From JABMQF01 sp964563755 (GTDB lineage Archaea; Nanobdellota; Nanobdellia; Woesearchaeales; UBA11576), in assembly GCA_964563755.1 (NCBI GenBank), contig CAZLYC010000005.1:1-64000 (forward strand): a DNA stretch of 64,000 bases, given 5' to 3'. Shown here in pieces: positions 15,488-23,449 of this stretch. Numbering within the stretch: the first letter of the stretch is position 1; the number at the start of each line of letters is the position of its first letter. The notes beneath the pieces were generated by a model. It searched no databases and was not told the origin of the DNA. It worked only from the letters and a program-made list of their open reading frames with translations. A program made the position numbers and the translations under genes.

Positions 15488-15581
15488 CAATGCCACGTTC
15501 GCATTGTTTCTTTTTCTTGCTGTTGCTTGCCCAACTGCGACAGGTTTAGAATATTTAAACGATGCTCACTAGGTGGCATTG
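15488..15581 (-). ncRNA. double-GCGAGC structured element, copy A4
   Basis: Reads 5'-3' on the minus strand. Terminal stem CAATGCCAC/GTGGCATTG, 9 bp, CTA bulge, then GTGAGC (revcomp of 15564-15569) and GCGAAC (revcomp of 15497-15502). Compared with GCGAGC/GCGAGC this is a C-G to T-A double change that keeps pairing around the tandem G-A step, the strongest support for the structure. The loop AGTTGG is conserved. It lies 63 nt past the 3' end of 5S rRNA on the same strand. Confidence 0.7.
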
Positions 15582-15644
15582 TCTATGCTTCTGTGTTTTA
15601 GCATTCTATCTATTGTTGTTGATGCTGTCTAAGAATTAAAAAAA

Positions 15645-15760
15645 GGTGGACAGCTTTTGGTGTTTCCCGACCGAAAGGACAGTACCGCACCAAACGCATG
15701 CTTGCTTAACTTCGGTGTTCGGAATGGGTACCGGTGTAACCAAGCCGCTCTGACCGTCCA
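15645..15760 (-). rRNA. rrf: 5S ribosomal RNA
   Basis: On the minus strand the conserved 5S core reads CCCATTCCGAACACCGAAG then TTAAGCAAGC, with AGCGGC before it and GGTGCGGTACTGTC after it. The closing helix pairs TGGACGG with CTGTCCA (one G-U). The gene is about 116 nt with ends set by this helix. It is not linked to 16S or 23S in this window, as in several DPANN genomes where rRNA genes are dispersed. Confidence 0.93.
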
Positions 15761-15780
15761 TATTGTAGAATTTAGAGGTT

Positions 15781-15789
15781 ATTTATAAG
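15781..15789 (-). promoter_or_regulatory. TATA box of 5S rRNA
   Basis: The minus strand reads CTTATAAATAAC at 15779-15790, about 20-30 nt before the 5S 5' end at 15760: correct spacing for an archaeal promoter. Confidence 0.6.
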
Positions 15790-15864
15790 GTTTTCTCAAT
15801 GAGTGGTAAAAACTGATAAAACCAGGTATATGCTGTGTTTATCTGCCTTTGGAGTGGAGCTGCT

Positions 15865-16335
15865 TTATGTTCTATCAATGTTCTTTATTATCTCTTCTTT
15901 GAGTTTTTTTATGTGTAGCTTGAAATTAATGTCTGCTTCTTTCCAGTCTTCATATGTGATTGGGGTTCCATAATAGTTTATGCCGTTTCTTTTAGTCCTT
16001 GCTTTTTCCAGGAAATCCCAGTTGAGCTCAAGTTCAGGATGTTTTTCACAGATGTATGCGAAGAGGCATTGGTGGTTGTCTGATTTAATCTTATCAAATC
16101 GTAGGAACGCCTCTGCCAGTTCATGAAGGGCATCATAATATAGTTTGTATACGCTGCTCCATTCCTTGCCGTCCTTGGATATGTTGTCCATTATTATTTT
16201 TGCAGCACTCAAGTCAGAATCAGATATGTTGAGTGTTGATTTTATCTTCTCGGTGTCTATGTTTTCGAGCGGTATGAAGTTTCCTTCTTTGCTGCATTTC
16301 ACGAAAGCCTCGTCGCATTTTAGGTATCTAGGCAT
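15865..16335 (-). CDS. HEPN-domain protein (partner of MNT nucleotidyltransferase)
   Basis: 156 residues, all-helical. The HEPN signature region near the C-terminus reads RTKRNGINYYG (about residues 111-121), with helices LYYDALHELAEAFLRFDKIK (about 67-86) and CLFAYICEKHPEL before it. The catalytic R-x4-6-H of HEPN ribonucleases is not seen: His is replaced by Asn/Tyr, although the Tyr residues remain. In HEPN/MNT toxin-antitoxin pairs the MNT protein can AMPylate a Tyr of HEPN; whether that applies here is unproven. The start overlaps the MNT gene by 8 nt. It could be an RNA-binding, non-nuclease HEPN. Confidence 0.75.
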   Translation of the reverse strand: MPRYLKCDEAFVKCSKEGNFIPLENIDTEKIKSTLNISDSDLSAAKIIMDNISKDGKEWSSVYKLYYDALHELAEAFLRFDKIKSDNHQCLFAYICEKHPELELNWDFLEKARTKRNGINYYGTPITYEDWKEADINFKLHIKKLKEEIIKNIDRT

Positions 16336-16873
16336 CTGCTTTCACCTTTAGGAAATCCAGATCTCCTTTTATCAGGTCTCCGGATATTATGTTTTTAATC
16401 AGGCCTTCTCCAAGCCGGTTCAGGTCTTCTTTGTTATTACAGACAAAAAGCTGTATGTTCCTATGGAGTTTCATCTCATATTTTGCGATTTCTAGTCCTT
16501 CTGCGTACCCGTAGATGAAGATGTCGATGTCGCTTTTCTTGTACCAGTCTGATCGTGTCATGCTTCCGAATAAAATTACCGTCTTCGCTTTGAGCAGTCT
16601 TAGGTTGTCAAGGAGGCCTGATTCGTATAATCTGTTGAGTGCAAAAAGTCTTTTCCTGTTTCGGTACTGGGCAGATTCGTGGTTTGATAGGTAATATGGC
16701 ATCCTTCCTTGTTGTTTGATTCTTTGGATAAGACCTTCCTTTGTGAATTTTTTCAGCCAACTGTCAGCTTTGCTTCTGGCTATTTTAGCTTCTTTCAATA
16801 TCTCTTCGAAATGCCATTCCTTGGTAGGATTATCAAAAAAAAGCTCCAGCACTATGTTTTCTTTGCTTTTCAT
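16328..16873 (-). CDS. winged-helix MNT nucleotidyltransferase
   Basis: 181 residues. An N-terminal winged helix (about 1-65: HFEEILKEAKIARSKADSWL, KFTKEGLIQRIK, GRMPYYLSN) is fused to a minimal nucleotidyltransferase domain. Its signature GSMTRSDWYKKSDIDIFIYG (about 104-123) has the G-S-x(n)-D-x-D metal-binding pattern. It forms a two-gene unit with the HEPN gene (8-nt overlap). Such pairs are type VII-like toxin-antitoxin modules or regulators. The winged helix could bind the palindrome 16896-16909 in front of the gene for autoregulation (inference). Confidence 0.82.
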   Translation of the reverse strand: MKSKENIVLELFFDNPTKEWHFEEILKEAKIARSKADSWLKKFTKEGLIQRIKQQGRMPYYLSNHESAQYRNRKRLFALNRLYESGLLDNLRLLKAKTVILFGSMTRSDWYKKSDIDIFIYGYAEGLEIAKYEMKLHRNIQLFVCNNKEDLNRLGEGLIKNIISGDLIKGDLDFLKVKADA

Positions 16874-16895
16874 AATAGTACCTATAATGAGAACT

Positions 16896-16909
16896 AATAT
16901 TTAAATATT
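16896..16909. promoter_or_regulatory. palindromic TATA / possible operator of the HEPN-MNT unit
   Basis: AATATTTAAATATT is a perfect 14-base palindrome 23-36 nt before ATG 16873 on the minus strand. The position fits a TATA box; its symmetry would also suit a dimeric winged-helix repressor. Confidence 0.45.
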
Positions 16910-16997
16910 GCTCTTTTATGCTCAGCATAATGCAAAAAGAAAGTTATTTAAACCGCTTTTATTGCCCTTCTGTAAGCATCAAAGGGGGTATGTCCAG

Positions 16998-18308
16998 ATG
17001 AAGATTGCTATGTTTGGGACAGGCTATGTCGGCCTTGTCACAGGGACTTGTTTTGCTGACCTTGGTAATGATGTCATTTGTGTTGACATCGATGATAAGA
17101 AGGTAGAATTGCTTAAGAAAGGCCATGTACCGATATATGAACCAGGACTCGAACCTCTTGTGAAGCGCAATGTCTCAGAGAAACGTCTTTCTTTTACCAC
17201 AGATGCTAAGTCTGCAGTGCAGAATTCTGATGTGATTTTCATAGCAGTAGGTACTCCTCAGGCAGATAGTGGCGAGGCAGACCTTTCACAGGTAAAGGCT
17301 GTTGCTGCTTCGATAGGCAAGTACATGAATGGTTACAAAGTGATTGTTGACAAGAGTACGGTCCCTGTTGAGACAGGTTATCTTGTGAAGGACATAATCG
17401 AGAAGAACCTTTCAGGAAAGCACGAATTTGATGTTGTGTCAAATCCAGAATTCCTCAGGGAAGGCAACGCGATACAGGATTTTAAGGTGCCTGACAGGAT
17501 TGTTGTCGGTGTTGAGTCTGAACGCGCGAAGAAAGTGATGGAGCGTCTTTATTCTTGCATAGTGCGTACAAGTAATCCGTTGATTTTTGTCAAGATAGCT
17601 AGTGCAGAGATAATAAAGTACGGCGCGAACGGTCTTCTCGCGACAAAGATAACCTATATGAATATGCTTTCTCAGCTTTGCGATAAGACTGGAGCGAATA
17701 TACAGGAAGTTTCTAAAGGAATAGGTCTAGACGACAGGATTGGTCCAAGGTTCCTGCATGCTGGCATTGGTTATGGCGGAAGCTGTTTTCCTAAGGATGT
17801 CCGTGCATTGGTCCACACTCTTAAGAAGTTCAATTGCAGCGCAGAGATATTGGAAGCTGTAGACGATATAAATGAGAGGCAGAAACGATATTTCCTGCCG
17901 AAGATTGAGGATGTGTTGACTCCTTTGCCAGGTAAGAAAGTCGCTGTTTGGGGGCTTTCTTTCAAGCCTAAGACTGATGATATAAGGGAAGCTCCTTCGA
18001 TAGTATTGATCAAGGCATTGCTTGAGAGGAACGTAAAGATATCTGCTTTCGATCCTGAAGCCACAGAGAGCATGAAGAAGATTTTCCCTGGAATATCCTA
18101 CGTCTCTAATCCTTACGATGCATTGCAGGATGCTGATGCTCTGGTCATCTGCACGGAGTGGGATGAGTTCAGGGCTGCTGACAAGCAAAGAATCAAGTCT
18201 CTTATGAAGCAGCCATTTGTCTTTGATGGCAGGAACATCTGGGACCCTGCTGAGATGAAAGAGTTCGGCTTCAAGTATTTCAGCGTAGGACGTAAGAACG
18301 GTGGATGA
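16998..18308 (+). CDS. ugd: UDP-glucose / UDP-hexosamine 6-dehydrogenase
   Basis: 436 residues from ATG 16998, preceded by AGGGGGT at 16983-16989. NAD-dependent two-step oxidation of a UDP-sugar to the uronic acid. Rossmann motif GTGYVGL (about 8-14), KSTVPVETG, NPEFLREGNAI (about 155-165), the active-site GYGGSCFPKD with catalytic Cys (about 260-269) and the C-terminal VAVWGLSFKPKTDDIREAPS (about 314-333) are all present. It overlaps the next gene by 4 nt. That gene is a UDP-glucuronate decarboxylase, which makes UDP-glucose the likely substrate. TATA-like TTATTTAAAC at 16943-16952. Confidence 0.95.
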   Translation: MKIAMFGTGYVGLVTGTCFADLGNDVICVDIDDKKVELLKKGHVPIYEPGLEPLVKRNVSEKRLSFTTDAKSAVQNSDVIFIAVGTPQADSGEADLSQVKAVAASIGKYMNGYKVIVDKSTVPVETGYLVKDIIEKNLSGKHEFDVVSNPEFLREGNAIQDFKVPDRIVVGVESERAKKVMERLYSCIVRTSNPLIFVKIASAEIIKYGANGLLATKITYMNMLSQLCDKTGANIQEVSKGIGLDDRIGPRFLHAGIGYGGSCFPKDVRALVHTLKKFNCSAEILEAVDDINERQKRYFLPKIEDVLTPLPGKKVAVWGLSFKPKTDDIREAPSIVLIKALLERNVKISAFDPEATESMKKIFPGISYVSNPYDALQDADALVICTEWDEFRAADKQRIKSLMKQPFVFDGRNIWDPAEMKEFGFKYFSVGRKNGG

Positions 18309-19240
18309 AGATGAAGATACTGGTTACCGGCGGCGCAGGATTCATAGGGAGCCACTTATGTGAATTTCTTTTAGGGAAAGGACACGAAGTAGTGTGCGCA
18401 GATAACCTGTTCACTGGCGCTAAGAGCAACGTGCAGCATCTTATGTCTAATCCAAATTTTGAGTTCATCAGGCATGACATAACATTACCTCTTTTCATTG
18501 AGGTGGACCAGATATACAATCTTGCGTGTCCAGCGTCTCCAGTGCATTACCAGTATAATCCTATAAAGACAATCAAGTGCAGCACTGTCGGTATGGTCAA
18601 CATGCTCGGTCTTGCTAAGAGATGTAGGGCAAGGATACTCCAGGCTTCTACTTCTGAAGTGTATGGCGACCCGACAGAGCATCCGCAGAAAGAGACCTAT
18701 TGGGGTAACGTAAATCCTATCGGGATTCGTAGTTGCTATGACGAGGGCAAACGTGTCGCAGAATGCCTCTGCATGGACTACCACCGCCAGAATGGCGTTG
18801 ATGTGAGGATAGTCAGGATTTTCAATACTTACGGCCCTAGGATGGCGAGGAACGATGGCCGTGTTGTTTCTAATTTCATAGTCCAGGCTTTGGGGAATGA
18901 GCCTATAACGATATACGGCACTGGTTCTCAGACACGTAGTTTCCAGTACGTCTCAGACCTTGTTGAAGGGATGTATAAGCTGATGAACCAGGAAGGGTTC
19001 ATAGGACCAGTAAACATCGGAAATCCTGACGAGTTCACAATCAAGGAGCTGGCAGAGAAAGTAGTCAAGATGATCGGATCCAAATCAAAAATAGTATTCA
19101 AGTCTCTTCCTCAGGACGACCCAAGGCAAAGATGCCCAGATATAACTCTGGCAAAAGAGAAGTTAGGATGGGAACCTAAAGTGAAGCTGGATGATGGATT
19201 GAGGAAGACAGTAGATTATTTTAAAAACACAGCATCCTGA
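18305..19240 (+). CDS. UDP-glucuronate decarboxylase (UDP-xylose synthase) family SDR
   Basis: 311 residues, extended short-chain dehydrogenase. VTGGAGFIGSHLCE (residues 7-20) is the NAD-binding motif; YNLACPASPVHYQYNPIKT (about 73-91), STSEVYGDP and NPIGIRSCYDEGKR (with catalytic Tyr-x3-Lys) are close to UXS enzymes, which convert UDP-glucuronate to UDP-xylose. The tight overlap with ugd (ATGA) supports a UDP-glucose to UDP-glucuronate to UDP-pentose route. Related decarboxylases making 4-keto sugars cannot be excluded. Confidence 0.88.
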   Translation: MKMKILVTGGAGFIGSHLCEFLLGKGHEVVCADNLFTGAKSNVQHLMSNPNFEFIRHDITLPLFIEVDQIYNLACPASPVHYQYNPIKTIKCSTVGMVNMLGLAKRCRARILQASTSEVYGDPTEHPQKETYWGNVNPIGIRSCYDEGKRVAECLCMDYHRQNGVDVRIVRIFNTYGPRMARNDGRVVSNFIVQALGNEPITIYGTGSQTRSFQYVSDLVEGMYKLMNQEGFIGPVNIGNPDEFTIKELAEKVVKMIGSKSKIVFKSLPQDDPRQRCPDITLAKEKLGWEPKVKLDDGLRKTVDYFKNTAS

Positions 19241-19280
19241 AAACAAAAGTTTTTAATATGCATTCTTTAGTTTTTGACAT

Positions 19281-20009
19281 ATGAAACTATCTATTGTAAT
19301 CCCTGTCTACAACGAGGAAAAGACACTGCTTGAACTTCTAAAGAAAGTTGAGTCTGTCAGGATGCCTTTCTTCAGTGGCCAAGTGATTGAAAAAGAGATA
19401 ATACTCGTTGATGACTGCTCAAAAGACAAGAGCCGTGAAATACTTAAAGAGCTAGAAAAAACTGGAAAGTACAAGATTCTATATCACAAGGTAAATGGCG
19501 GGAAAGGACGTGCTTTGAGGACCGGTTTTGAACATGCCACTGGTGATATGATAATAATACAGGATGCTGACCTGGAATATGACCCTAACGACTATCCTAG
19601 GTTGATGAAGCCCATACTAGAAGGGAAGACTCAGGTGGTATATGGTTCAAGGTTCAAGTCTGGGAAAGGCAAGCTGAAGGAAAATATGCATCTTACTTAT
19701 CTGTTGCACAGCGTGGGCAATTGGGGCCTGACAATGCTGACCAATGTCCTTTTCTTTACAAGGTTGACAGACATGGAGACATGCTACAAGCTTTTCACGA
19801 GGAAAGTCCTGAAGAAGATAGGCACTTTGAGGGCTCAGCGTTTCGATTTCGAGCCAGAACTGACTGCTAAGATACTGAAAAGAGGATTCAAAATAAAAGA
19901 GATTCCGATAAGGTACTATTCAAGGGATTTTGACGAAGGAAAGAAGATAACCTGGATAGATGGAGTCAAAGCTTTTTGGTACCTGTTGAAATATAGATTT
20001 ATCGACTGA
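19281..20009 (+). CDS. GT2 glycosyltransferase, dolichyl-phosphate sugar synthase type
   Basis: 242 residues, GT-A fold. SIVIPVYNEEKTLLELLKKV at the N-terminus, ILVDDCSKD (about 39-47), NGGKGRALRTGFEHATGDMI and the DXD-like QDADLEYDPND (about 90-100) match the DPM1/DPG synthase branch, which moves a sugar from a nucleotide sugar to dolichyl phosphate. No C-terminal membrane helices. The C-terminal REP/E region is RYYSRDFDEGKKITWIDG. A TATA-like TTTTTAATATG lies 22-32 nt before the ATG, so it is probably leaderless. A near paralogue lies at 51023-51754. Confidence 0.88.
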   Translation: MKLSIVIPVYNEEKTLLELLKKVESVRMPFFSGQVIEKEIILVDDCSKDKSREILKELEKTGKYKILYHKVNGGKGRALRTGFEHATGDMIIIQDADLEYDPNDYPRLMKPILEGKTQVVYGSRFKSGKGKLKENMHLTYLLHSVGNWGLTMLTNVLFFTRLTDMETCYKLFTRKVLKKIGTLRAQRFDFEPELTAKILKRGFKIKEIPIRYYSRDFDEGKKITWIDGVKAFWYLLKYRFID

Positions 20010-20034
20010 TAATTGCTGTTTTGGAGATGGTTTT

Positions 20035-21966
20035 GTGTTGAATTTTCTGTTTTTTTTGGTTTTTATATTCTGTTTCTTGTTACTGATATGTCTGCCAGGA
20101 TTTTTTTTCATACGTCTGTTCTTAAGGTCAAATAAGCCTAGTTTTGAGTATCTGCTCGCTCCCGCCGTTGGATTAGGACTTGTGATTTTGATATTTGTGT
20201 TGAGTTCTTCATTGTATAGATATGATTTTTGGCTGAGTATTTTCGAAAATATATTGCTTGTGTTGTTTCTTGTATATCTTTTGTACAGGAAAAACAGGAT
20301 TTCTTTTGATTTTAACATCAGAGGAATGTTTACAAAGTTTAGTAATGAGATGTTTTTTTTCTGTTTTGCTGCAGTTGTTTTCCTAGTTCCTGCATTTGTC
20401 ATGACGGTCCCTTTCGATACTGATGCGCAGGGTTTCGGTTTCATCTCCCTTGCAGTAAGGGAAGGGGGAACAGTAGACTCACTTTATCCTTTCTTTGATG
20501 ATGTCAAATATGTCTACTCTCCGGGTTATTTTCTCATTACTGCATATTTCTCTGATATGTTCGGTGGTTGGCCTCTGCATCAGGTCATGTTGTTATTTTC
20601 AGCATTGAATTCAATAATTTTTATCATTGGTGCATACTATTTTGGTATGAAACTCTTCGACAGGCGATTCGCTTTTTTCATGGCATTCTTCACCCTTATC
20701 GGGACAGGTCTCCTGAGCTCATTTGTCGACTCTCATTTTACGACGATACTGGGAATGACCTTTGTGCTGTTTTTCCTGTCATTTTTCTTCGTTAATCTAA
20801 GGGCGCCTTCAAGATACGGTACTTTGATGTCTGCGTTTTTCCTCGGATTGGCCTGTTTGAGCCATCCCGACTCTTTAATCATCCTACTCATAGCATTAGT
20901 GCCGTTCTATGTGGTCATATTCTTTTCAAGAGAGAGCATTACTCTACGAAGATACGCGACATCATTTTTTCTTGTGCCTGCTTTAGGTATTTTAGTTGCA
21001 TCTCCTTGGCTTTTGAGAATAGCACCATTGATTTTCTCAAAAGAGCTTTTGGGCGAATTGACTGCGGTAAATTTCGTGACGCACCTGTATTATTGGACTA
21101 ATATTGTTTTTATGCAGGGCGTGATTGTGCCTATTCTTGCTTGTTTAGGTGTATTCTATGCATTTCGTAAGAGACGATATGAAGATGTATTCATGATAAT
21201 CTGGGTTTTAGCTGTTATAGAGTTTTCAATGATTGGTCTTGTAGAGTGGATAGGTAATATTCTGGGATTGGCATTGACTGCGCATTTCTACCCTCCGAAC
21301 ATCGCATGGGCAGGTCCGATAATACCTTTCGCTTTCCTTTCAACGCTTTTTGTAACTTCTTATAAGCGTATTAGTAGGTCGCTTGTTTCAATCACCAAAT
21401 TGGTCGCAGTATTATCAATAATAGGATTCTTTGCGGTTCTTGCATGCGGCTTTTTCAGTCAAGATGTTGTTCAACTGTCAAAAAGTCTGCCTGTCTCAAT
21501 TCAGGGTGCATTCGTTACTGATGCCGACGTCACAGCGATGATTTGGCTCAAAGAGAACTCTCCAAAAGATGCAATTGTATTGAATTACCCTCGCAATAGG
21601 ACTCTTATTCGTTTCGAAGGAGACTGGGTTCCAGTGATATCCGAAAGAAGGTCGATAGAGAACAGAGAACAGCCTTTTTTCGTGGGATTTTCAAAGTATA
21701 CTTTGGCAAATGATGAGTTCGCGTCAGCTTTCGAGAGCGGCGATAAGGAGAGGATACAGTCTTTAATCAGGGAGAACAACGTCTCATTCATACTGGTTCC
21801 GCAGTTGTCAGTCAATTCATCAGCATATGTCTCCGCACAATCATGGTCTAAGAAGAGACTCATCAACATGTCTGATTTTTTCAGCGGTTCAGAGCTATTC
21901 ATGCTTGTTTTTGATAAGGACGGAGCGCAAGTATACGAAGTTCTTTCTAAAAACCTTAAGAATTGA
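20035..21966 (+). CDS. large GT-C-type membrane glycosyltransferase
   Basis: 643 residues from GTG 20035 (GGAG at 20023-20026; TTG 20038 is an alternative). About a dozen membrane helices occupy residues 1-480, with a soluble ~160-residue C-terminal domain (TAMIWLKENSPKDAIVLNYP). The first long outer loop carries an acidic motif (VPFDTDAQGFG, near 130) followed by YSPGYFLITAYF, as in GT-C enzymes that use polyprenyl-phosphate sugars. It follows a dolichyl-phosphate sugar synthase by 25 nt, a likely donor source. The acceptor is unknown. Its 3' end overlaps the convergent GT-C gene by 11 nt. Confidence 0.75.
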   Translation: MLNFLFFLVFIFCFLLLICLPGFFFIRLFLRSNKPSFEYLLAPAVGLGLVILIFVLSSSLYRYDFWLSIFENILLVLFLVYLLYRKNRISFDFNIRGMFTKFSNEMFFFCFAAVVFLVPAFVMTVPFDTDAQGFGFISLAVREGGTVDSLYPFFDDVKYVYSPGYFLITAYFSDMFGGWPLHQVMLLFSALNSIIFIIGAYYFGMKLFDRRFAFFMAFFTLIGTGLLSSFVDSHFTTILGMTFVLFFLSFFFVNLRAPSRYGTLMSAFFLGLACLSHPDSLIILLIALVPFYVVIFFSRESITLRRYATSFFLVPALGILVASPWLLRIAPLIFSKELLGELTAVNFVTHLYYWTNIVFMQGVIVPILACLGVFYAFRKRRYEDVFMIIWVLAVIEFSMIGLVEWIGNILGLALTAHFYPPNIAWAGPIIPFAFLSTLFVTSYKRISRSLVSITKLVAVLSIIGFFAVLACGFFSQDVVQLSKSLPVSIQGAFVTDADVTAMIWLKENSPKDAIVLNYPRNRTLIRFEGDWVPVISERRSIENREQPFFVGFSKYTLANDEFASAFESGDKERIQSLIRENNVSFILVPQLSVNSSAYVSAQSWSKKRLINMSDFFSGSELFMLVFDKDGAQVYEVLSKNLKN

Positions 21967-23449
21967 TTATTTTGTATATGCAGATCTTATTATGTCCTAT
22001 CTCTTTGACTTTTTTTAAGTCATCTGATGTAGGTCTACAGTCCTGCAACAGGAGGTAGTCAGAATCAGTTAAAGACTGTCCCGCAGTACTGACGTACTCC
22101 TCTGCAATTATATCTTTTCTGAATTGAATCGCAAAAAGTTCAGAGGTGCCCATCATCGCATTCGCACCTGGTTCGCTTATCGAATAAGAGACTTTCGAAT
22201 ATTTCTGTGCATCCTCATTCAGCCATCCGATTGCTTGGGCTCGGTATTCTGCCCTCTGGACGTATGTTTCAGGTATATTGACGCGTTCAGCGATAGCATT
22301 CTGTACCTGCCCGAAGTTTATCAGTGCTGTGAATATGATTAGCAAGGCAAGTATTGGATATGTTGCATGGAATCTCGTGTAGAACACTTTGAATCTCTTG
22401 TATGTCAGAAGTGTGAATATGGGAAGTACAGGAAGAATGTATCTTGTGCCAGCTATGCATGCTGCGACGAAGCTGCTAATTGCGAATCTTCCATCTATGA
22501 ATATGTTAAGTTCATTTGTATCTAATGTTATCAAAAGCACTATTGATATGTATATAAGGAATGAATAGAAGACTAGTTTCATAAAATCAGTCCTTTTCCT
22601 TAGCTTGAAGAATTCTGTGTATACAAAAGGAGTTATGAAGAGGAGTGTTGCAGGTATTATTAAGAGCAGGTATGCTGGCGCAAATATATATGCGCTCTTG
22701 TAGAAACCCAGAGAAGCCGAGTACCCGCTTGCAGTCACTTGATTCAACAGGATAGTGTTTCTTATCTGCCATAATAGTACGGGCATCGCCATTATGAGAG
22801 TGAAATAGGTGTATCTGTCTGTAATTATCTTCTTTATTGCATTTTTCGTCCTGATATGCTTGAAGAGATGATATGCGCTCAACGCAAAAAATGGCAGTGT
22901 GAATGCCAAGAAGGGGATTCTAGCCATGACTGAGAGGCCGAATGCTGCTGCAGACAGAAACAGGTTTATCTGATTATCATCTTTGTAGTAGAACAGGAAG
23001 AATCCTGCAGTCATCAGGAATATTGCCAGTCCGTCAGAGTACGCAAATGTCGTAGTGAAGTAGAAATAGAACGGATTTAGCCCGAGGAGCAATGCGATGA
23101 TTGTAGAGTCTTTAAGGGACATACCTATTTTTATTGACCAGATGAAAAGTATAACTATTGTAATTATGCCGAAAAACATGTTAGAGAAGCGTATAGCATC
23201 CGCAGCATTTCCTGTAATATAGTAGAACGGCACGCTGAAGAGGGAGTATAGTGGCGGATATTTGTTGAATGGCTCGCCATGATAGTTATAAGCACCTTCT
23301 TTGGCAATGCTTTCGGTGGTTTCTGTATAGACAACAGAATCACCTGCAAGAGTGTAATCCTTGACAGGGATTTTTAGTATTATAAGAGCAATGACTATGA
23401 TGCAAATAATGATTATTTCAGTCATTCCTACGCTTTTTTTCAGTTTCAT
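21956..23449 (-). CDS. GT-C-type membrane glycosyltransferase (ArnT/PMT-like)
   Basis: 497 residues. One helix at about 10-27, an outer loop with the acidic and PPL signature (GDSVVYTETTES about 37-48, FNKYPPLYSLFSVPFYY about 61-77), then around nine more helices and a C-terminal soluble stretch. The layout is that of ArnT/PMT-type enzymes, which use lipid-linked sugars outside the membrane. It overlaps the upstream reductase gene by 4 nt (ATGA), so it is in an operon with the GDP-deoxyhexose genes. Donor and acceptor are not predictable. Confidence 0.75.
   Translation of the reverse strand: MKLKKSVGMTEIIIICIIVIALIILKIPVKDYTLAGDSVVYTETTESIAKEGAYNYHGEPFNKYPPLYSLFSVPFYYITGNAADAIRFSNMFFGIITIVILFIWSIKIGMSLKDSTIIALLLGLNPFYFYFTTTFAYSDGLAIFLMTAGFFLFYYKDDNQINLFLSAAAFGLSVMARIPFLAFTLPFFALSAYHLFKHIRTKNAIKKIITDRYTYFTLIMAMPVLLWQIRNTILLNQVTASGYSASLGFYKSAYIFAPAYLLLIIPATLLFITPFVYTEFFKLRKRTDFMKLVFYSFLIYISIVLLITLDTNELNIFIDGRFAISSFVAACIAGTRYILPVLPIFTLLTYKRFKVFYTRFHATYPILALLIIFTALINFGQVQNAIAERVNIPETYVQRAEYRAQAIGWLNEDAQKYSKVSYSISEPGANAMMGTSELFAIQFRKDIIAEEYVSTAGQSLTDSDYLLLQDCRPTSDDLKKVKEIGHNKICIYKIINS

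Noticed and set aside
3202..15581. Reading the repeated elements as CRISPR repeats
   Set aside because: Copies are kilobases apart, differ in sequence, lie in both orientations, and have no spacers or cas genes.
3202..15581. Reading the elements as C/D-box sRNAs or standard kink-turns
   Set aside because: No RTGATGA/CTGA boxes are present, and the bulge is followed by two Watson-Crick pairs before the G-A step, unlike a standard kink-turn.
3202..15581. Reading the elements as transposon-derived MITEs
   Set aside because: No target-site duplications are evident and stems differ in sequence while keeping pairing, which favours selection on structure. Not fully excluded.
19920..20444. Minus-strand frame of 174 residues over the start of the GT-C gene
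   Set aside because: Lys/Asn-rich antisense of a hydrophobic membrane protein, a usual artefact.
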